64,000 nucleotides of DNA from Halocatena pleomorpha (GCF_003862495.1 NZ_RRCH01000017.1:1-64000), one strand, 5' to 3'; shown: positions 24,079 through 33,981, counted from the first letter of the stretch. The notes: generated by a model not told the origin, from the letters alone. Numbers and translations: made by a program.

Positions 24079-26757
24079 ATGCAAGGGACGGGACCGCCGG
24101 AGAAGATGGCCGAGAATCGGGAGGATCTCACCCCGATGATGAGCCAGTATTTCGAGCTGTGTGCGGAGTTCGATGAGTCGCTCGTGTTGTTTCAGGTCGG
24201 TGATTTCTACGAGACGTTCTGTGAGGCCGCCCAGATCAGCGCGCGGCTGTTAGAGATCACGCTCACCAAGCGAGAGGACTCCTCGGGATCGTATCCGATG
24301 TCGGGGATCCCGATCGACAACGCAGCGTCCTACATCGAGACGCTGCTCGACGCCGGCTACCGGGTCGCCATCGCGGATCAGGTCCAAGACCCCTCCGAAG
24401 CGTCTGGCGTGGTCGACCGGGCGGTCACACGGGTCATCACACCGGGAACGGTGTTGGATGCGGAGTTGCTCACAGACGAATCGAACAACTACCTCGCTTG
24501 TCTGACCGGACCGACGGACACCGACGCCGGGTCGTCGACGCACGCAGTGGCGTTTCTGGATCTCTCGACCGGCGAATTTCGGGTTACGAGCGGGAATCAG
24601 ACCACGGTGCAAGACGAACTCGACCGCCTCGATCCGTCGGAAGTCATCACGGGACCCGAGACCGGGGCGTTCACCATCGAAGGGATGAAAACGACGTTCC
24701 GTGAACAGGCGTTCGATCCCGACGTTGCTGAGGAGCGCGTCGGGGCGTACGTTCCATCACCGGACGCAGTGCTCGATTCAACCGCAGAGCTGCGGGCGTG
24801 TGGCGCGCTGCTCGCCTACGCGGAGTACACTCAGGACGAGACCACGGGCGGACTCGATTACATCACGCGGATTACTCGCTACGAACCGGGGGCGGCGATG
24901 CGGTTGGACGCGACCGCGCTGGAGGGACTCGAACTGTTCGAAAACCGCGACGGCGGCGACGAACACACCTTGCTGGGTGTGCTGGATGAAACGGCGTGCG
25001 CACTCGGACGACGAGCGCTCACCCACTGGCTGCGCCGTCCGCTGCTCGACCGCATGGCAATCGAACGCCGACACGACGCTGTCGAGGAACTGTGTGATCG
25101 GTCGCTGCTCAGGGACGAACTGCGGGAGTTGCTGTACGACGTGTACGACATCGAACGGCTGATCACCCGCGTGTCGCGTGGCCGGGCGAACGCCCGTGAT
25201 CTTCGATCGCTCAAATCGACGCTCGATGTAATACCGGAACTCAAAGAGGTGCTCGCGGACGCAGAACGAACCCCACTCGTTGAGCGCCGAGAGGCGTTAG
25301 ATGACCTCAGTGACGTTCGGAACCGCATCGGTCAAGCTATTCGGGCGGAGCCACCGATCGAAGTAACTGAGGGCGATGTCATTCAGGAAGGATACGACGA
25401 GGAACTCGACGCGCTACGGGCGACCGAGCGCGACGGCCGGGAGTGGGTGGCCGATCTCGAAGCCCACGAACGGGAGCGCACCGGCATCGATTCGTTGAAC
25501 GTCGGATACAACGAGGTACACGGCTACTATATTGAAGTCACCAATCCCAATCTCGACCGGGTTCCTGAGGAGTACACCCGTCGACAGACGTTGAAAAACG
25601 CAGAGCGCTTCTACACGCCGAAGCTCAAGCGACGGGAAGACGAGATCATCGGCGCAGCCGAGCGCGCTGATGAGTTGGAGTACCAGCTGTTCACTCAGAT
25701 CCGGTCGGAAATCGCTGAGGAGGCCGAACGCGTCCAACACGTAGCGTCGGTGCTCGCGGAACTCGACGTGCTCGCCACGCTCGCACACGTGGCTTGTGAG
25801 CGCGGCTACACCCGACCCACGCTCATCGACGACAGCGACGAGATTCACATCGACGCCGGCCGTCATCCCGTCGTGGAGACGACCCAACCGTCGTTCGTTC
25901 CGAACGACACCGACCTCACAGACGGGCGGATCGCCGTTATCACCGGTCCGAACATGAGCGGTAAATCCACGTACATGCGTCAGGTCGCGCTCATCGTTGT
26001 CCTCGCACAGCTTGGGAGTTTCGTGCCCGCCGATGAAGCCCGACTTCCCGTTGTCGACCGTGTGTTCACTCGCGTTGGCGCGAGCGACGACATCGCCGGG
26101 GGACAGTCGACGTTCATGCGCGAGATGACCGAGCTGTCCGATATCCTCCACGACGCGACAGAGCGCTCGCTCGTGTTGCTCGATGAAGTCGGTCGCGGGA
26201 CGAGCACCGCCGATGGGCGCGCGATCGCGTGGGCCGTGACTGAGTTCATTCACGACGAGATCGACGCGATGACGCTCTTTGCCACCCACTATCACGACCT
26301 CACGGCGATCGCTGACCGTCGACCGGATGTGATGAACCTGCATTTCACTGTCGACCGAAGCGGTGAGGAGATGACGTTTCTCCACACAGTGGTGCCGGGG
26401 GCGTCGGAAGCCTCCTACGGCGTCGAGGTAGCGCGGCTCGCGGGTGTCCCCGAGCCAGTGGTCGAACGCTCCCAGACGTTGCTTGCGGAAGGGATCCCAC
26501 GGCAACACCAGTCCCATGACACGGACACCGAGCGCATAGCGCGGTCAAACGGCCACGAACGCCGGTCTACAGTCACGGAGACCGACAACGATTCCCCTGT
26601 TCAGACCGTCACTCCGGGTGAGAACGGACATGGATCGGAGGAAACGCGACAGCGGATCGAATCGGACATTCGTGAGCTTTCGATTGCAGATATGACGCCA
26701 CTCGAAGCCCTCACGACGCTCAACGACTTCCAGCGGCGAATCGATGACGGTCGTTAG
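24079..26757 (+). CDS. mutS: DNA mismatch repair protein MutS
   Basis: 892 aa. The mismatch-recognition motif '[10 protein letters not shown]' (Phe-x-Glu at 43-45), connector, lever and clamp domains are followed by the ABC-type ATPase with Walker A '[13 protein letters not shown]' (about residue 624), Walker B '[16 protein letters not shown]' and the C-terminal helix-turn-helix. It recognises mispairs and recruits MutL. A TATA-like GGCTAAATGG lies about 28 nt upstream of the ATG. It overlaps mutL by 14 nt. The 100 residues before the C-terminus are low-complexity, common in haloarchaeal MutS. Confidence 0.97.
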   Translation: MQGTGPPEKMAENREDLTPMMSQYFELCAEFDESLVLFQVGDFYETFCEAAQISARLLEITLTKREDSSGSYPMSGIPIDNAASYIETLLDAGYRVAIADQVQDPSEASGVVDRAVTRVITPGTVLDAELLTDESNNYLACLTGPTDTDAGSSTHAVAFLDLSTGEFRVTSGNQTTVQDELDRLDPSEVITGPETGAFTIEGMKTTFREQAFDPDVAEERVGAYVPSPDAVLDSTAELRACGALLAYAEYTQDETTGGLDYITRITRYEPGAAMRLDATALEGLELFENRDGGDEHTLLGVLDETACALGRRALTHWLRRPLLDRMAIERRHDAVEELCDRSLLRDELRELLYDVYDIERLITRVSRGRANARDLRSLKSTLDVIPELKEVLADAERTPLVERREALDDLSDVRNRIGQAIRAEPPIEVTEGDVIQEGYDEELDALRATERDGREWVADLEAHERERTGIDSLNVGYNEVHGYYIEVTNPNLDRVPEEYTRRQTLKNAERFYTPKLKRREDEIIGAAERADELEYQLFTQIRSEIAEEAERVQHVASVLAELDVLATLAHVACERGYTRPTLIDDSDEIHIDAGRHPVVETTQPSFVPNDTDLTDGRIAVITGPNMSGKSTYMRQVALIVVLAQLGSFVPADEARLPVVDRVFTRVGASDDIAGGQSTFMREMTELSDILHDATERSLVLLDEVGRGTSTADGRAIAWAVTEFIHDEIDAMTLFATHYHDLTAIADRRPDVMNLHFTVDRSGEEMTFLHTVVPGASEASYGVEVARLAGVPEPVVERSQTLLAEGIPRQHQSHDTDTERIARSNGHERRSTVTETDNDSPVQTVTPGENGHGSEETRQRIESDIRELSIADMTPLEALTTLNDFQRRIDDGR

Positions 26758-28381
26758 AACACTCGACACCGACACCATCGAACGCATCGCAGCGGGCGAG
26801 GTGATCACTCGTCCGGCAAACGTCGTCACTGAGCTCGTAGAGAACGCGCTTGACGCGGACGCGACTCGAATCTCGATCACTGTCGAGAACGGTGGACTTG
26901 ACCGACTCCAAGTGAGCGACGACGGCCACGGGATGGACGAAGCCGACGCTGCGCTGGCCGTTGAGCGCCACACCACGAGCAAGATCGAAGACGCCACGGA
27001 TGTCGACCGCGTCGAGACGCTGGGATTTCGCGGCGAAGCGCTTCCGAGCATCGCCACTGTCGCCCGCCTCGAACTGACGACAAAAACGGCCGGCTCCGTC
27101 GGCGGAACGCGTGTCACTGTCGAGGATGAGAAGACGGTTGAACCGGCCGGGCGCGGCGTCGGGACCACTGTCGAGGTGACAGAACTGTTCTCGCGGCTTC
27201 CTGCACGGCGGGCGTCGCTCGGGTCACCAACACAGGAGTTCGGCCACATCAGCCGGGCTGTCTCTCGATACGCGCTCTGTCACCCCGACGTACGGATCCG
27301 ACTCATACACGATGGGAACACGGTCCTGTCCACACCGGGAACCGGGCGCACGGACGCCATCCTGTCAGTGTATGACCGGTCGATCGCCGGACAGAGCACC
27401 GAATTCGCGTCCGAACACGAAACGGACGCGGGCGTGATCAGCGTCGAGGGATCGCTCGTTTATCCGGCCGTGACGCGATCGAAGCCGACACACGTCTACA
27501 CTGCCGTTAACGGTCGCGCGCTCTCAGAGGCGACGATCCGGAACGCGACGGTCGCGGGCTATGAGAGTCTCCTCGCTTCCGATCGGTATCCGATCGCTAT
27601 CGTCACCGTCACCCTCCCACCCGAACGCGTCGACGTGAACGTCCACCCTGCCAAAGAATCCGTCCGGTTCGACGACAATGAAGCGGTAGCGACCGCCGTC
27701 GAGCAGGCGGTTTCAGAAGCACTCTCCGGGCGGGATCTCTCACGGCGTGCCGAATTTTCGTTCGATGGGAATTCTATCGATACCGAGCGCACGTCGGCGT
27801 TCGAGGACGTATCCGTCATCGGGCAGTTCCGTGAGCTGTATCTGCTCTGTGAGAAGGGTGACGACCTGCTGGTGCTCGATCAACACGCGGCCCACGAGCG
27901 GATTACGTACGAGCGACTCCAAGAACAGATGGCCGACGCGATCGAATCAGTCGAGCTCGATCCACCCCAGACGCTTTCGTTGACGCCAGCGGAAGGTGCA
28001 ACGCTCGACGAACACCGCGAGACAATCGAGTCGCTTGGGTTTCAGGTCGAACCGTTCGGGAACACCACCTACCGGGTGACCGAACTGCCCGCGCCGCTAG
28101 GTCGGGTTGCTGACGGTGCTGCGGTTCAGGACGTGCTTGACGCGTTCCTCGCTGGGGAGGACCCCGAAGATCCACGCGATGCGCTGCTAGCCGATCTCGC
28201 CTGTCATCCCTCCCTGCGCGCCGGTGAGACAGTTTCCGCTGAGGAGGCCGCCGCTCTCATCGAACAGCTCGGTGCGTGTGAACAGCCCTACGCCTGTCCG
28301 CACGGCCGCCCCACCGTGCTCTCGATCGATGAGGCGACATTGGCGAGAAACTTCGAACGACCGAACACGCGCTTTGAGTGA
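26744..28381 (+). CDS. mutL: DNA mismatch repair protein MutL (endonuclease type)
   Basis: 545 aa. GHKL ATPase motifs: '[14 protein letters not shown]', '[12 protein letters not shown]', '[13 protein letters not shown]'. The C-terminal dimerisation domain holds '[12 protein letters not shown]', which fits the DQHA(x)2E(x)4E nicking-endonuclease motif, and '[10 protein letters not shown]', the metal-binding CPHGRP element. It should therefore nick DNA itself, as expected where no MutH exists. Overlap with mutS shows a mutSL operon. Confidence 0.97.
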   Translation: MTVVRTLDTDTIERIAAGEVITRPANVVTELVENALDADATRISITVENGGLDRLQVSDDGHGMDEADAALAVERHTTSKIEDATDVDRVETLGFRGEALPSIATVARLELTTKTAGSVGGTRVTVEDEKTVEPAGRGVGTTVEVTELFSRLPARRASLGSPTQEFGHISRAVSRYALCHPDVRIRLIHDGNTVLSTPGTGRTDAILSVYDRSIAGQSTEFASEHETDAGVISVEGSLVYPAVTRSKPTHVYTAVNGRALSEATIRNATVAGYESLLASDRYPIAIVTVTLPPERVDVNVHPAKESVRFDDNEAVATAVEQAVSEALSGRDLSRRAEFSFDGNSIDTERTSAFEDVSVIGQFRELYLLCEKGDDLLVLDQHAAHERITYERLQEQMADAIESVELDPPQTLSLTPAEGATLDEHRETIESLGFQVEPFGNTTYRVTELPAPLGRVADGAAVQDVLDAFLAGEDPEDPRDALLADLACHPSLRAGETVSAEEAAALIEQLGACEQPYACPHGRPTVLSIDEATLARNFERPNTRFE

Positions 28382-28436
28382 ACGCCAACGATACTTATTT
28401 ACGGTCGGTCGAACTATCCTTTCATAGAGGATAGAG

Positions 28437-28595
28437 ATGGCAACCGACTGGAACACCTCACAGGAGAAAACACGAACACAGCAGAGGTATCCAGAAGTTA
28501 TTGATGCCGAGGAATACGACTCAATTACGCTCGTGTTTCACGACTCCAGGGTTGCGGATAACGACGCGTTCGACATGCCTGATCCGACTGATTAG
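28437..28595 (+). CDS. Small acidic hypothetical protein (52 aa)
   Basis: An intact frame with haloarchaeal amino-acid use (N-terminal polar 'MATDWNTSQEKTRTQQRYPE', then Asp/Glu-rich, ending 'FDMPDPTD'). It begins 56 bp after mutL, with an AT-rich CTTATTTA stretch near 28393-28400 that could be a TATA box for a short-leader transcript. Its stop overlaps the stop of the convergent gene by 4 nt. No family recognised. Confidence 0.45.
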   Translation: MATDWNTSQEKTRTQQRYPEVIDAEEYDSITLVFHDSRVADNDAFDMPDPTD

Positions 28596-29218
28596 TGGTA
28601 TATCTGAACACTCGCTGCTTCCTTTGAGAGCTCATCTTCTCCGAACGTACTGTACAATTTGTGTATATACTCCTCAATGAGCACAGTGGTTACCGACCCA
28701 CTCCGTTCGAGAATCGACTGCATCACAATGATATTCCCAGATACATCATGGAAGAATGTTTGAAATTTGGGATGCCCATTGCCCCAATTTCCATGCTCTC
28801 GAATACTCTGAGCGGGCATCACAACGACGGGCTCAGGAAGATCCGGTATCTCTGCGATGTTTAGTCCAATGAGACCGTTGTGATGGATAGCGTGACGAAT
28901 ACCAATGAGCTTGGGTGTTTCATACCGTATTTGTGAACAGTTCTGTAGCTGAACGTCGAACTCATTCCGAGTCCGGTCACACATCTCTCCTAGCATATGA
29001 AGCAAGCTCGTATATTGATAGATCGACCACTCACATTCGTTAAGATCAGTCCGGAGCTCTCGCCTTCCCCACGTTGGTTGTTGGTAGGTCAAGATACATC
29101 GTTCCAGTCCATACGAAGCGTTCTTCCGACAATCGAATAATTTTGATCTGATGCTCTGCAGTTCCACCAACCGACGTGCAGCGAGTTGAAGGTCGGAGAC
29201 CGACGACACGACACACAT
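28592..29218 (-). CDS. Hypothetical protein, possibly HEPN-like, in an AT-rich patch
   Basis: 208 aa, helical and far less acidic than its neighbours, with several Cys residues. The segment 'IGIRHAIHHNGLIGL' resembles the R-x4-6-H element of HEPN ribonucleases and related abortive-infection proteins; this is my inference from a single motif. The surrounding 28.6-29.4 kb is visibly AT-richer, suggesting horizontal transfer. A TTTATTAAT sequence lies about 23 nt upstream of the ATG (29218). No partner gene of a recognised defence system flanks it. Confidence 0.55.
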   Translation of the reverse strand: MCVVSSVSDLQLAARRLVELQSIRSKLFDCRKNASYGLERCILTYQQPTWGRRELRTDLNECEWSIYQYTSLLHMLGEMCDRTRNEFDVQLQNCSQIRYETPKLIGIRHAIHHNGLIGLNIAEIPDLPEPVVVMPAQSIREHGNWGNGHPKFQTFFHDVSGNIIVMQSILERSGSVTTVLIEEYIHKLYSTFGEDELSKEAASVQIYH

Positions 29219-29293
29219 TCTCCTTCACCGATTAATAAAATTCTCGATATCCATAGCAAAGCAGTGTACACACTGCTCAAACACAATATCGCT

Positions 29294-29490
29294 CTAATAA
29301 TTGAATTCGATATTTATACATCTGTGAAAGCTATCACCCCCAGTCGGTTCGAGGAGAATCTGATCGACATCGATAGTATCATAATCATTTTCTGAAGAGA
29401 GGACGGCCGTTGCTTGTGTTGTTGCCGTTGCCGCATGAAAGGAGTCGAACAGCGTCATCCCCTCATCGGTCCGAAGCCGTTCCCCGAGCG
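29294..29490 (-). pseudogene. VapC/PIN remnant (C-terminal quarter only)
   Basis: The frame ending at 29294 contains 'GMTLFDSFHAATATTQ' and 'VLSSENDYDTIDVD', the standard C-terminal PIN motifs ('DSFHAA' with the third Asp, then 'S-x-D-x-x-Y-D'). The first 80-90 residues of the toxin, including the first catalytic Asp and Glu, are absent; instead the AbrB-type antitoxin remnant runs straight into it, in another frame. A deletion has removed most of the toxin. Confidence 0.65.
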
Positions 29491-29705
29491 TCGGCCTTCG
29501 CTTCCTCCTCGATATCCGTACGAATCTCCGCACTGGGAACGTCCTGCAGTTCGCCAGCCGCCGCACGGACCGCTGCAGGCAGATTGTCCACAACAGGAAC
29601 GAGTTCAATATGGTCGTCGTACCCGATGATATGGTACTTGCCACCGTATCTCTCGTGTATCCTTTGCGTCGACGCGGGTCTGTCGTTCCGGCCACCGTTT
29701 GACAA
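29463..29705 (-). pseudogene. AbrB/SpoVT-type antitoxin remnant
   Basis: 'IHERYGGKYHIIGYDDHIELVPV' and an acidic helical C-terminus match the second half of haloarchaeal AbrB-like antitoxins. The expected 'V-D-x-x-G-R-x-x-L-P' strand is missing: an out-of-frame 'RVDA' occurs just upstream, which fits a small deletion. The frame only has a TTG start, in front of unrelated residues. With the PIN remnant downstream this is a decayed toxin-antitoxin module. Confidence 0.6.
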
Positions 29706-29738
29706 CCAGAAAGCGATATTCGACGGTCGTCCCGTTCG

Positions 29739-30257
29739 TTATCGATGGATCGTGACGGATTCGAGCACCACGTCCTCAACCGGCCGGTCTTGGCCGTCGG
29801 TCTCGACCGCACCGATCTCGCTGACGACATCCATCCCGTCGGTCACTGAACCGAACACGGCGTGTTTGCCGTCGAGATGGGGTTGGGCGTCAAGCGTGAT
29901 GAAAAACTGCGAGCCGTTGGTGTTCGGCCCGGAGTTCGCCATCGACACGATGCCCGGTCCCTCGTGAGACAGTTCCTCGTGGAATTCGTCGTCGAACTGG
30001 TAGCCAGGCCCACCCCGGCCCGTGCCGGTCGGATCCCCGCCTTGAACCATGAAGCCCTCGATGACGCGATGGAAGAGCACGTCATCGTACAGCGGTTCGC
30101 CCTGTTTCGTCTCGCCGGTCTCGGGATCGGTCCACTCCGTCTCGCCGGTAGCAAGCCCAATGAAGTTCTCCACGGTGCGTGGGGCGCGGTCTTCGAACAG
30201 TTCGAATTCGATGGTTCCGTGATTCGTGTGCAGTCGGGCGTGCGGATTGTCGCTCAT
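29739..30257 (-). CDS. Peptidyl-prolyl cis-trans isomerase (cyclophilin)
   Basis: 172 aa, a complete single-domain cyclophilin. The active-site segments are visible: 'VLFHRVIEGFMVQGGDPTGTG' is closely matched (Arg/Phe of the catalytic site), then 'MANSGPNTNGSQFFITL' and 'LDGKHAVFGSVTDGMDVV'. It catalyses proline isomerisation in protein folding in the cytoplasm. It is separated by 57 bp from the TrpD-like gene upstream on the same strand. Confidence 0.96.
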   Translation of the reverse strand: MSDNPHARLHTNHGTIEFELFEDRAPRTVENFIGLATGETEWTDPETGETKQGEPLYDDVLFHRVIEGFMVQGGDPTGTGRGGPGYQFDDEFHEELSHEGPGIVSMANSGPNTNGSQFFITLDAQPHLDGKHAVFGSVTDGMDVVSEIGAVETDGQDRPVEDVVLESVTIHR

Positions 30258-30314
30258 GCGTATCGGTCGTTGCCCGGCACGGGGAAAAGGATCCCGGTCG
30301 GAGCAGTCAGCTCT

Positions 30315-31373
30315 TCAGAACGCTTTGAGCGCAGCGAGCGTCTCGGCAGCGCGCCCGTCGTCCATCGCCTCGCGGGCCATGACGAGACCCTCGTCGATGG
30401 TGTCGGCGTCGTCGCGGGCGTAGATCCTGAGCGCGGCGTTGAGCGCGATCGCGTCGGCAAACTCGTCGGTCCGATCGCCGGACACCACCTCCTCGGTGAT
30501 CCGGGCGGAGTCGGCGGCGACATCCGGAACGGCGAGATCGTCGCTCGTCATATCCATCCCGTACTCGGCGGTTTCAATATCGAAATCTTCGAGTTCGCCG
30601 TCGGTCGAGACGGCCACTTTGGTTGAACCGGGGCGAACGTCGTCGTACCCCTCCATCCCCTGAAACATGACGATCCGATCGACATCGTACTGCTCGCTGG
30701 CGGCGAACGTATCGATGATGCGTTTGGCGTAGGGAAGATGGTAGAAACTCCCGAGATGAGCGTTCGCGCGCGCCGGATTGGCGAGCGTCTCGATCGTGTT
30801 AACGAACGTCCGAACGCCCATCTGATCGCGCCGGTCGGTAAGAGCGTGCACCTCGGGGTTGGCGTGAGGCTGATAGTAAAATCCGAACCCGATATCGTCG
30901 GTCATCGCGGCGCTTTCCTCGGGACAAAGCGCCGTTCGAACGCCGAGTTCATCGAGCACGTGCTTGTAGGCACACGCCTTCTGTGTCGGAACGCGCTCCC
31001 CGCTATGGACGACGACCGGCGTCCCGGCCGCACCAGCGACGACACCCGCGCCGACGCCCAGCAGCGCTGACGTGTTTTTCCCGTCGTAGTTCGCGCCGCA
31101 GTCGAGTGGATCACAGGAGGGCACGCCGAACGAAACCGATTCTTCGGCCATCACGTCGATGTAGGCCGCAAGCTCTTCGGGCGTGTTCCGCTTCCACCGG
31201 TTGGCTAACCAGAACGCGCCCAACGTCGTCGGATCCGGGATATCGTTGAGGATGCGACGGAACGCTTCCATGGCTTGTTCTCTGGTCATATCCTCTGACG
31301 ACTTCGGGCCAGACCCGATTATTTCGGTCATGAGTCGTTTGAGCGGCCACTCTCTGCGTGTTGATTCAACCAT
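30315..31373 (-). CDS. Anthranilate phosphoribosyltransferase-like protein (TrpD2/YbiB type)
   Basis: 352 aa. The N-terminal helical domain ('MTREQAMEAFRRILND') and the glycosyltransferase-3 fold with 'CGANYDGKNTSALLGVGAGVV' are those of TrpD-family enzymes. However, the phosphoribosyl-diphosphate loop of true TrpD (GTGGD-type) reads 'DCGANYDGKN', as in TrpD2-type paralogues. Those bind nucleic acid or have unknown substrates. No trp genes are nearby. So it should not be taken as the tryptophan enzyme without further evidence. Confidence 0.75.
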   Translation of the reverse strand: MVESTRREWPLKRLMTEIIGSGPKSSEDMTREQAMEAFRRILNDIPDPTTLGAFWLANRWKRNTPEELAAYIDVMAEESVSFGVPSCDPLDCGANYDGKNTSALLGVGAGVVAGAAGTPVVVHSGERVPTQKACAYKHVLDELGVRTALCPEESAAMTDDIGFGFYYQPHANPEVHALTDRRDQMGVRTFVNTIETLANPARANAHLGSFYHLPYAKRIIDTFAASEQYDVDRIVMFQGMEGYDDVRPGSTKVAVSTDGELEDFDIETAEYGMDMTSDDLAVPDVAADSARITEEVVSGDRTDEFADAIALNAALRIYARDDADTIDEGLVMAREAMDDGRAAETLAALKAF

Positions 31374-31451
31374 GATATGGCTTCGTACCCCCTGTCCAAA
31401 AACATCTCGTTTGACCGATCGGTTCCGGGTGCTGTCGGCCGTTGTCGTCGG

Positions 31452-31970
31452 TCACGCACTCTGGGGCTGCTCGTCGGGCTGTGGCCGAACCTTGTCGAGA
31501 TACTCGGTGATCAACCCGTTTACGTGCTCGGGGTTGGGGACATCTTCGAGGATGAGATCCGATCCGCCGGTCCCCGCCGTGTCGATCTGAATGTGTCCGT
31601 ATCCCAAGAACCGCTCAGGGAGTGATTGTGTGTAGGACGTGTTCTGAATACGGTCGAGACGAATGTTCACGACGTTGCGAGAGATGATGCCTGATTTCTT
31701 ATACACCTCCTCAGCTGTCAGCACGTACTGTACGCTCCGATAGTTGACGTACGTCACCCCAGCGATGAAGAGACCCAGACCGATGGGAACGAGAGAGAGG
31801 AGCCGTATCACGTCCTCAAAAAGCGCCCCAATGCCGATACCGACGGCAATGAGAATGAGACCAACGACGAACGTCCCACCGACTGACCGCAAACTCGGAT
31901 GCCCATTCCATACGAGCTGTTCACCCTCCGTGAGAGTGACCCACGACGGTGTGTCTGAGTTTCCCTGCAT
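31452..31970 (-). CDS. Bacterial-PH-domain membrane protein (YdbS-like)
   Basis: 172 aa. Two adjacent hydrophobic helices at about residues 30-72 ('VGGTFVVGLILIAVGIGIG' and 'LVPIGLGLFIAGVTYV') are followed by a bPH2 domain ('RSVQYVLTAEEVYKKSGI', 'RIQNTSYTQSLPERFLGYGH', 'LEDVPNPEHVNGLI'). Such proteins sit in the cytoplasmic membrane with the PH-like domain facing in; their role is unknown. It is alone, with a 261-bp gap to the divergent AhbA/B gene. Confidence 0.85.
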   Translation of the reverse strand: MQGNSDTPSWVTLTEGEQLVWNGHPSLRSVGGTFVVGLILIAVGIGIGALFEDVIRLLSLVPIGLGLFIAGVTYVNYRSVQYVLTAEEVYKKSGIISRNVVNIRLDRIQNTSYTQSLPERFLGYGHIQIDTAGTGGSDLILEDVPNPEHVNGLITEYLDKVRPQPDEQPQSA

Positions 31971-32231
31971 GTACTAGTACTATGTTTTGGAACAACTTGT
32001 CAGTATCCCTTATCTGGATGAGAATAGCTAACCAGAATAACGATCGGTGGCCCGTGTCCCTGATCGGGACTAACACCCCGAAACCGATTCGAATTATCCG
32101 TATGATAATACCGGTCTCGAACTACGATTCCAGAAATATATCTATCCCAATCATATCTAACACAGATGAGGTGATGCGCGCAGCAGCCGAAACCGACAAA
32201 CGGTAAACGATGACGTGCGTACCGCGGAGTA

Positions 32232-33266
32232 ATGAGCGCGCTGGAGGGTGACTGGCGGAAAACTCTCGATGTCGTCGACGCGAAACTCATCGACGGATAC
32301 CAAAGCGGTGTCCCGGTCGAGCGTCGGCCGTTCCGTTCGATCGGTGACACACTCGGCGTTAGCGAACAGGAGGCAGTATCACGGGTTCAACGCCTCCGGG
32401 AGACGGGTGTGTTTCGCCGGTTCGGGGCGGTGTTAAATCCGCCGGTAATCGGGAGTTCGACGCTCGCAGCGGTGCAAGCACCTGAAGATCGGTTCGAGGA
32501 GATCGCCACGACGATCAACGGTTACCGGCAGGTGAACCACAACTATCGTCGGGATCACGAGTGGAACATGTGGTTCGTCATCACCGCGGCGACCCAAGAA
32601 CGACGCGACCGGATCATTGCGGAGATCGAGACGGTGGCCGGCGACGTGCTCGTGTTGCCGCTGGTGACCGATTACTATATTGATCTTGAATTTCCCGTCG
32701 TGAACGCCGACCGGTTCGCTCGTGAGAGCCTCGATCAGACGGCCGTGTCCGCGACACAGGTCAGTGAGAACGCAACTGCTGACCTGTCAACACTCGACAG
32801 ACAGCTCCTTGTCGCCATCCAAGACGGGCTTCCGCTCACGAAAACGCCGTACAGTGATGTCGCGGAGATGATCGACGCCAGCACTGAGACGGTCGTTGCA
32901 CGCATCGGCCGCCTGCTCGACAACGGCTGCATCAAACGGATCGGGTGTGTCGTAAACCACGTCGTCACCGGCTTCGACAGCAACTGCATGGTCGTCTGGG
33001 AGGTGCCGACAGACTCACTCGACACGTACGGCGAGCGGGTCGGAGCGATCCCGTACGTGACGCTCTGTTATCACAGACCACGCCGTCCAGAGTTAGACTG
33101 GCCGTACACGCTGTTTACGATGATCCATGGACGGGACGCCGACGCCGTTGAGGAACGGATCGACGAACTCGCGAACGAACAACTCCCGTTCGCACACGAG
33201 CGGCTCTATTCGACAGAAACGTTGAAACAAACCGGTGCGCGCTACGAGTCCCTGCTCAGGGAGTGA
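32232..33266 (+). CDS. Siroheme decarboxylase, fused AhbA/AhbB
   Basis: 344 aa with two consecutive Lrp/AsnC-like repeats: each has an HTH-like segment ('GDTLGVSEQEAVSRVQRL', 'AEMIDASTETVVARIGRL') and an alpha/beta ligand domain. The second carries 'CYHRPRRPELDWPYTLFTMI', the AhbB signature around the siroheme-binding His/Arg; the first has 'HNYRRDHEWNMWFVI'. AhbA/B decarboxylate siroheme to 12,18-didecarboxysiroheme in the alternative haem pathway of archaea. In many organisms these are separate subunits; the fusion would form the heterodimer in one chain. Confidence 0.88.
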   Translation: MSALEGDWRKTLDVVDAKLIDGYQSGVPVERRPFRSIGDTLGVSEQEAVSRVQRLRETGVFRRFGAVLNPPVIGSSTLAAVQAPEDRFEEIATTINGYRQVNHNYRRDHEWNMWFVITAATQERRDRIIAEIETVAGDVLVLPLVTDYYIDLEFPVVNADRFARESLDQTAVSATQVSENATADLSTLDRQLLVAIQDGLPLTKTPYSDVAEMIDASTETVVARIGRLLDNGCIKRIGCVVNHVVTGFDSNCMVVWEVPTDSLDTYGERVGAIPYVTLCYHRPRRPELDWPYTLFTMIHGRDADAVEERIDELANEQLPFAHERLYSTETLKQTGARYESLLRE

Positions 33267-33299
33267 CACCACAACAGCAAGCGCGGAGAGACAGCAGTT

Positions 33300-33560
33300 T
33301 CACTTTCCGACGACGATCACCATTGGTCCGAGGAAGATCAGTCCGATACCGACGAGTTTCAAAACGACCTGACCGCCTAACAAGCTGAGCGGTGTGATCA
33401 GAAACAGGAGACCGAACGCACCGAGATGCAGTCCCGTAATGGTCTTGCTCCGGAGCGGCAGGGTCCCGAGTAGTCCGAGTACGAACATGAGCACGAGAAC
33501 GTGACCGATGTTGTACTGGAGCAGGAAATCGTCGATTGCCTGTAGTGGGAGCGCGAACAT
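33300..33560 (-). CDS. Small membrane protein (86 aa)
   Basis: Three hydrophobic segments (about residues 18-36, 43-60 and 64-84) with almost no soluble region. No recognisable motif. It lies between the AhbA/B gene and a second small membrane protein on the same strand, 69 bp downstream of the latter. Composition and even hydrophobic spacing support a real gene, but no function can be given. Confidence 0.65.
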   Translation of the reverse strand: MFALPLQAIDDFLLQYNIGHVLVLMFVLGLLGTLPLRSKTITGLHLGAFGLLFLITPLSLLGGQVVLKLVGIGLIFLGPMVIVVGK

Positions 33561-33629
33561 CCTTATCCTCCATTCACGAGGGTGCGGATTTCAAGCTTCC
33601 GTTACTCATTGCCCGGATTACTCTGTGCA

Positions 33630-33887
33630 TCAGTACCGTTGGGAGAAATCGATCGGGCGTACTAACAGATGCCACAGCACGAAGATCGTAACGCCGTAGC
33701 CGATGATCCACATGATATCAGCAGAGCCGGCGGGACCGATCCGGTCGAGGACGTACACCATTACGCCCGTCGTGATGATCCCGATCACAGCGATGCTCCC
33801 AGCACTCAGGACCGTTCGCGAGAGGGTGGAGTCGGAATCCCGCCGTTCATTCGCGTCGGCGTTTGTCTGTTCGTTAGACCCGTCCAT
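33630..33887 (-). CDS. Small membrane protein (85 aa)
   Basis: An acidic N-terminal tail of about 25 residues ('MDGSNEQTNADANERRDSD') precedes two transmembrane helices (about 28-48 and 55-74). I chose the ATG at 33887 since the frame upstream is unlike haloarchaeal protein. It is transcribed divergently from the XPD-type helicase with less than 100 bp between starts. Function unknown. Confidence 0.65.
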   Translation of the reverse strand: MDGSNEQTNADANERRDSDSTLSRTVLSAGSIAVIGIITTGVMVYVLDRIGPAGSADIMWIIGYGVTIFVLWHLLVRPIDFSQRY

Positions 33888-33981
33888 ACTGGGGGTACGC
33901 CCTCCGCCAGTGTGAAACTCCCGGTTGTGCGTCGTGCCCAGAGCCAGCAGTTTATGGTCGGTGACGCAGGAACCACACGTA

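Noticed and set aside
25414-26517. 367-codon minus-strand frame opposite mutS
   Set aside because: Antisense shadow of the MutS ATPase region.
30315-31373. Annotation as the tryptophan-pathway trpD
   Set aside because: The PRPP loop differs from true TrpD and no trp genes are near; kept as TrpD2/YbiB-like.
31949-32206. 85-codon frame in the gap upstream of AhbA/B
   Set aside because: Ile/Asn-rich translation of AT-rich promoter DNA with no coding-like composition or partner.
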